From assembly GCA_030042885.1 (NCBI GenBank), contig JASHYW010000557.1, positions 1 through 7,483 on the forward strand: a DNA stretch of 7,483 nt, written 5' to 3'. Positions 5,841 through 7,483 of the stretch are shown piece after piece. The DNA comes from Streptosporangiaceae bacterium (GTDB lineage Bacteria > Actinomycetota > Actinomycetes > Streptosporangiales > Streptosporangiaceae). The notes under the pieces are model-generated. The model was not told where the DNA came from, did not search any database, and saw nothing but the letters and a program-made list of their open reading frames with translations. Made by a program: the position numbers and the translations under genes. Positions within the stretch are counted from its first letter, which is position 1; each line of letters starts with the position of its first letter.

Positions 5841-5925
5841 GGGGCGCGGGATAGGCCGGGGCGCGGGAATAGGCCGGGGCGCGGGAATAGGCCGGGGCGC
5901 GGGAATAGGCCGGGGCGCGGGAATA
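5841..5925. repeat. Non-coding 18-bp tandem repeat
   Basis: Four exact head-to-tail copies of an 18-base unit (GGCCGGGGCGCGGGAATA) occupy 5854-5871, 5872-5889, 5890-5907 and 5908-5925. A partial first copy at 5841-5853 lacks one A. The tract begins 29 bases after the small Cys/His gene and 113 bases before the leader peptide. It lies outside any gene I support, although an 18-base period keeps frames open on both strands. It looks like a minisatellite that could vary in copy number. Confidence 0.9.
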
Positions 5926-5959
5926 GGCGCCGGACCGGCCCTGTTGCCTCGCATATGGC

Positions 5960-6008
5960 CCGGCATGTGACCGCCCGCACTGTCCACATGCCGGACATGT
6001 CCTGGACA
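5960..6008. promoter_or_regulatory. Cluster of inverted repeats ahead of the sulfite reductase leader
   Basis: CCGGCATGTG (5960-5969) pairs perfectly with CACATGCCGG (5985-5994), with 15 bases between. Overlapping it, TGTCC and GGACA alternate: TGTCC 5981-5985, GGACA 5993-5997, TGTCC 5998-6002, GGACA 6004-6008. This includes the perfect palindrome GGACATGTCC (5993-6002). The block ends about 30 bases before the leader ATG. It could be an operator overlapping the promoter, or the first hairpin could end the transcript of the small upstream gene. Confidence 0.6.
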
Positions 6009-6029
6009 GCCGGTTCTGTTACGTGTGAT
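6003..6029 (+). promoter_or_regulatory. Possible promoter of the leader-sulfite reductase unit
   Basis: TGGACA (6003-6008) matches the -35 consensus at five of six bases, and TGTGAT (6024-6029) matches -10 at four of six. The spacer is only 15 bases, shorter than usual. The -10-like box ends 9 bases before the leader ATG, which would give a leaderless or nearly leaderless start. That agrees with the absence of a ribosome site there. Confidence 0.35.
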
Positions 6030-6038
6030 CCTGCTGTC

Positions 6039-6125
6039 ATGAGTGTTACGGATCCGCTGCTCGTCGTGCGCAGGCACGTCGACTTTCTGCGCATCCGTAG
6101 CGCCATCTGTCGCGACACCCGTTGA
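6039..6125 (+). CDS. Cysteine leader peptide upstream of sulfite reductase
   Basis: A 28-codon frame ends in RRHVDFLRIRSAICRDTR. It fits the short actinobacterial 'putative leader peptide' group with an RRHxDLxRxxSAxC-like core, found ahead of sulfite reductase and other sulfur-assimilation genes. Its single cysteine codon (TGT, 6108-6110) is the fifth from last. In the known mycobacterial cases, ribosomes stall at cysteine codons when cysteinyl-tRNA is scarce, which changes the fold of the following RNA and allows translation of the next gene. No ribosome site precedes the ATG, in keeping with leaderless translation. The stop is 149 bases before the sulfite reductase start, and that spacer is foldable. 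The identification rests on the conserved-looking core and the position. Confidence 0.85.
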   Translation: MSVTDPLLVVRRHVDFLRIRSAICRDTR

Positions 6126-6274
6126 CCGCCGGCCCCGGATATCTGACCGGGCGCGCGCCATGCCGGGTGTTTTCTGCTGCTCGCCTTGGTGAAACACGCC
6201 AGCCCGTCGTGGCTGGCCAGCAGGGCCCAGGTTCTCGTGGCCCGCGCGTCCCCGAACCTCAAGGAACCCAACCC
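6126..6274 (+). promoter_or_regulatory. Attenuator-like spacer before sulfite reductase
   Basis: Nine bases after the leader stop codon, CCCGG (6134-6138) can pair with CCGGG at 6147-6151 or, alternatively, at 6163-6167. GCCAGCC (6198-6204) pairs perfectly with GGCTGGC (6211-6217). CTGCTG (6174-6179) can pair with CAGCAG (6218-6223) around it. AGGTTC (6229-6234) can pair with GAACCT (6254-6259), leaving the ribosome site AAGGAA (6261-6266) free. Alternatively GGTTC pairs with the second GAACC (6264-6268) and covers the site. The alternatives are visible in the sequence; switching is inferred. Confidence 0.55.
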
Positions 6275-7483
6275 ATGCCAGTTGCCGGGACCACCGCGGG
6301 GTCCACGACCCGGACCAGCACAGGACGCAAGCGTGGCGAAGGCCAGTGGGCGCTCGGCTACCGCGAGCCGCTCAACAAGAACGAGGAGAACAAGCGGAAC
6401 GACGACGGGCTCAACGTCCGCCAGCGGATTGTCGACATCTACTCCAGATATGGCTTCGACTCCATCGACCCCGCCGACCTGCGTGGTCGTTTTCGCTGGT
6501 ACGGGCTGTACACCCAGCGTCGGCCCGGCATCGACGGCGGCAAGACCGCGGTCCTGGAGCCCGAGGAACTCGACGACCGCTACTTCATGATGCGGATCCG
6601 CATCGACGGCGGTCAGCTCGACCATCGCCAATTGCGCACCGTCGCTGACATCTCCCGCAGGTACGCGCGCGGCACGGCGGACGTGACCGACCGGCAGAAC
6701 ATCCAGCTGCACTGGGTCGAGATCGAGAACGTGCCGGCCATCTGGGACGCGCTCGAGCGGGTCGGCCTGACCACCACGGAAGCCTGCGGGGACACGCCGC
6801 GCGTGATCCTGGGCTGCCCGCTGGCCGGCCTGGACGCCGACGAGGTCATCGACGCCACGCCAGAGATCGCCGCCATAGCCGCCCGGTACATCGGTGATCC
6901 CGCGTTCTCCAACCTGCCCAGGAAGTTCAAGTCGTCGGTCAGCGGCTGCGCGGCGCAGTGCGCCATCCATGAGATCAACGACGTCGCGTTCGCCGGAGTG
7001 TTCAACTCCCGCGGGGAGCCGGGCTACGACCTGTGGGTCGGCGGCGGCCTGTCGACCAACCCCATGATCGGCCGCCGGCTGGGTGCGTTCGTGCGGCCCG
7101 GGCAGGTGCCCGAGGTGTGGGCGGGAGTCGCGGGGTTGTTCCGCGACTACGGCTACCGCCGGCTCCGGCACCGGGCCAGGATCAAGTTCCTGGTCGCGGA
7201 CTGGGGCGCGGGCCGGTTCCGCGAGGTGCTTGAGAAGGAGTACCTCGGCTACGCGCTGCCGGACGGACCCGCGCCGGACGCCCCGCCGCGCGGGATCCGC
7301 GATCACGTGGGCGTCCATGAGCAGCGGGACGGCCGCCGCTACGTCGGGTTCGCGCCGACGGTGGGCCGCCTATCGGCCGACCTGCTCGACGTCATCGCCG
7401 GGCTGGCCGCCAGGTACGGCAGCGGCCGCGTGCGCACCACCACCGAGCAGAAGATGGTCATCCTGGACGTGCCGCCGGAACAC
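6275..7483 (+). CDS. sirA: Ferredoxin-dependent sulfite reductase, NirA/SirA type (3' end outside window)
   Basis: The frame opens at ATG 6275, 8 bases after AAGGAA, and runs off the window after 403 codons without a stop. Family members have about 560 residues, so roughly the last 160, including the siroheme/[4Fe-4S] cysteines, are missing here. The enzyme reduces sulfite to sulfide for cysteine synthesis in the cytoplasm using ferredoxin. Visible landmarks are NEENKRNDDG (36-45), RFRWYGLYTQRRPG (72-85), CGDTPRVILG (171-180), HEINDVAFAGVF (232-243), YDLWVGGGLSTNPM (251-264) and FRDYGYRRLR (289-298). Tyr79 and Cys171 correspond, at a constant offset of ten, to the crosslinked Tyr69-Cys161 pair of M. 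tuberculosis NirA. This favours sulfite over nitrite reductase. A CAAQC segment (225-229) has two cysteines where the mycobacterial protein has none. The upstream cysteine leader peptide supports the sulfur role. The N-terminal 25 or so residues are polar and probably disordered. Confidence 0.95.
   Translation, partial: MPVAGTTAGSTTRTSTGRKRGEGQWALGYREPLNKNEENKRNDDGLNVRQRIVDIYSRYGFDSIDPADLRGRFRWYGLYTQRRPGIDGGKTAVLEPEELDDRYFMMRIRIDGGQLDHRQLRTVADISRRYARGTADVTDRQNIQLHWVEIENVPAIWDALERVGLTTTEACGDTPRVILGCPLAGLDADEVIDATPEIAAIAARYIGDPAFSNLPRKFKSSVSGCAAQCAIHEINDVAFAGVFNSRGEPGYDLWVGGGLSTNPMIGRRLGAFVRPGQVPEVWAGVAGLFRDYGYRRLRHRARIKFLVADWGAGRFREVLEKEYLGYALPDGPAPDAPPRGIRDHVGVHEQRDGRRYVGFAPTVGRLSADLLDVIAGLAARYGSGRVRTTTEQKMVILDVPPEH

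Noticed and set aside
5841..5925. CRISPR array
   Set aside because: The units are 18 bases and directly adjacent with no spacers, so this is a simple tandem repeat.
5403..6038. Plus-strand frame of 240 codons that includes the tandem repeat and ends with the leader peptide
   Set aside because: The first part is antisense to the phosphoribosyltransferase and the middle is repeat-driven (RPGRGN units). Only the last 28 codons match a known leader peptide type.
5606..7318. Upstream extension of the phosphoribosyltransferase frame to 793 residues
   Set aside because: It runs antisense through the sulfite reductase, leader peptide and tandem repeat. The family-like N-terminus begins at 5605.

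Overview
The window is high-GC DNA with GTG/TTG starts, a WhiB-like protein, a DUF1707 protein and an actinobacterial-type cysteine leader peptide ahead of a sulfite reductase. All of this points to a chromosomal segment of an actinomycete. A Streptosporangiales or Streptomyces-like lineage is likely, but the sequence does not fix the genus. No transposase, integrase, phage gene, tRNA, rRNA or CRISPR array was seen.

Layout, left to right. A DUF1707 membrane protein lies on the minus strand (81-497). A 381-base non-coding, hairpin-rich stretch follows and leads into an acetate/succinate-type transporter on the plus strand (879-1517), which ends in a clear 12-bp terminator hairpin. Next is a shortened MscS-type mechanosensitive channel (1669-2412) followed by a long hairpin. 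A 516-residue minus-strand protein (2617-4167) has a small conserved-looking N-terminal domain, a long Tyr/Gln/Gly-rich repetitive tail and an arginine-rich end. A 406-base gap holds an ECF-sigma-like promoter for a WhiB-like Fe-S regulator (4574-4873). This is convergent with a COG1926-type phosphoribosyltransferase (4937-5605, minus).

The right end is the most structured part. A 45-residue Cys/His-rich small protein (5674-5811) is divergent from the phosphoribosyltransferase. It is followed by a non-coding 18-bp tandem repeat (5841-5925), a cluster of inverted repeats (5960-6008), a 28-codon leader peptide with one Cys codon near its end (6039-6125), a foldable 149-base spacer, and the first 403 codons of a NirA/SirA-type ferredoxin sulfite reductase (6275 to the window end). 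This looks like a cysteine-sensing attenuation system controlling the sulfate-assimilation operon that presumably continues beyond the window.

Functionally the left genes are independent single-gene units (acetate uptake, osmotic release, envelope-type DUF1707). The right end is a sulfur-assimilation control region. The least described items are the Tyr-rich disordered protein, the Cys/His-rich microprotein, and the possible RNA switch at the sulfite reductase ribosome site. All functional assignments come from reading motifs by eye, without database searches.
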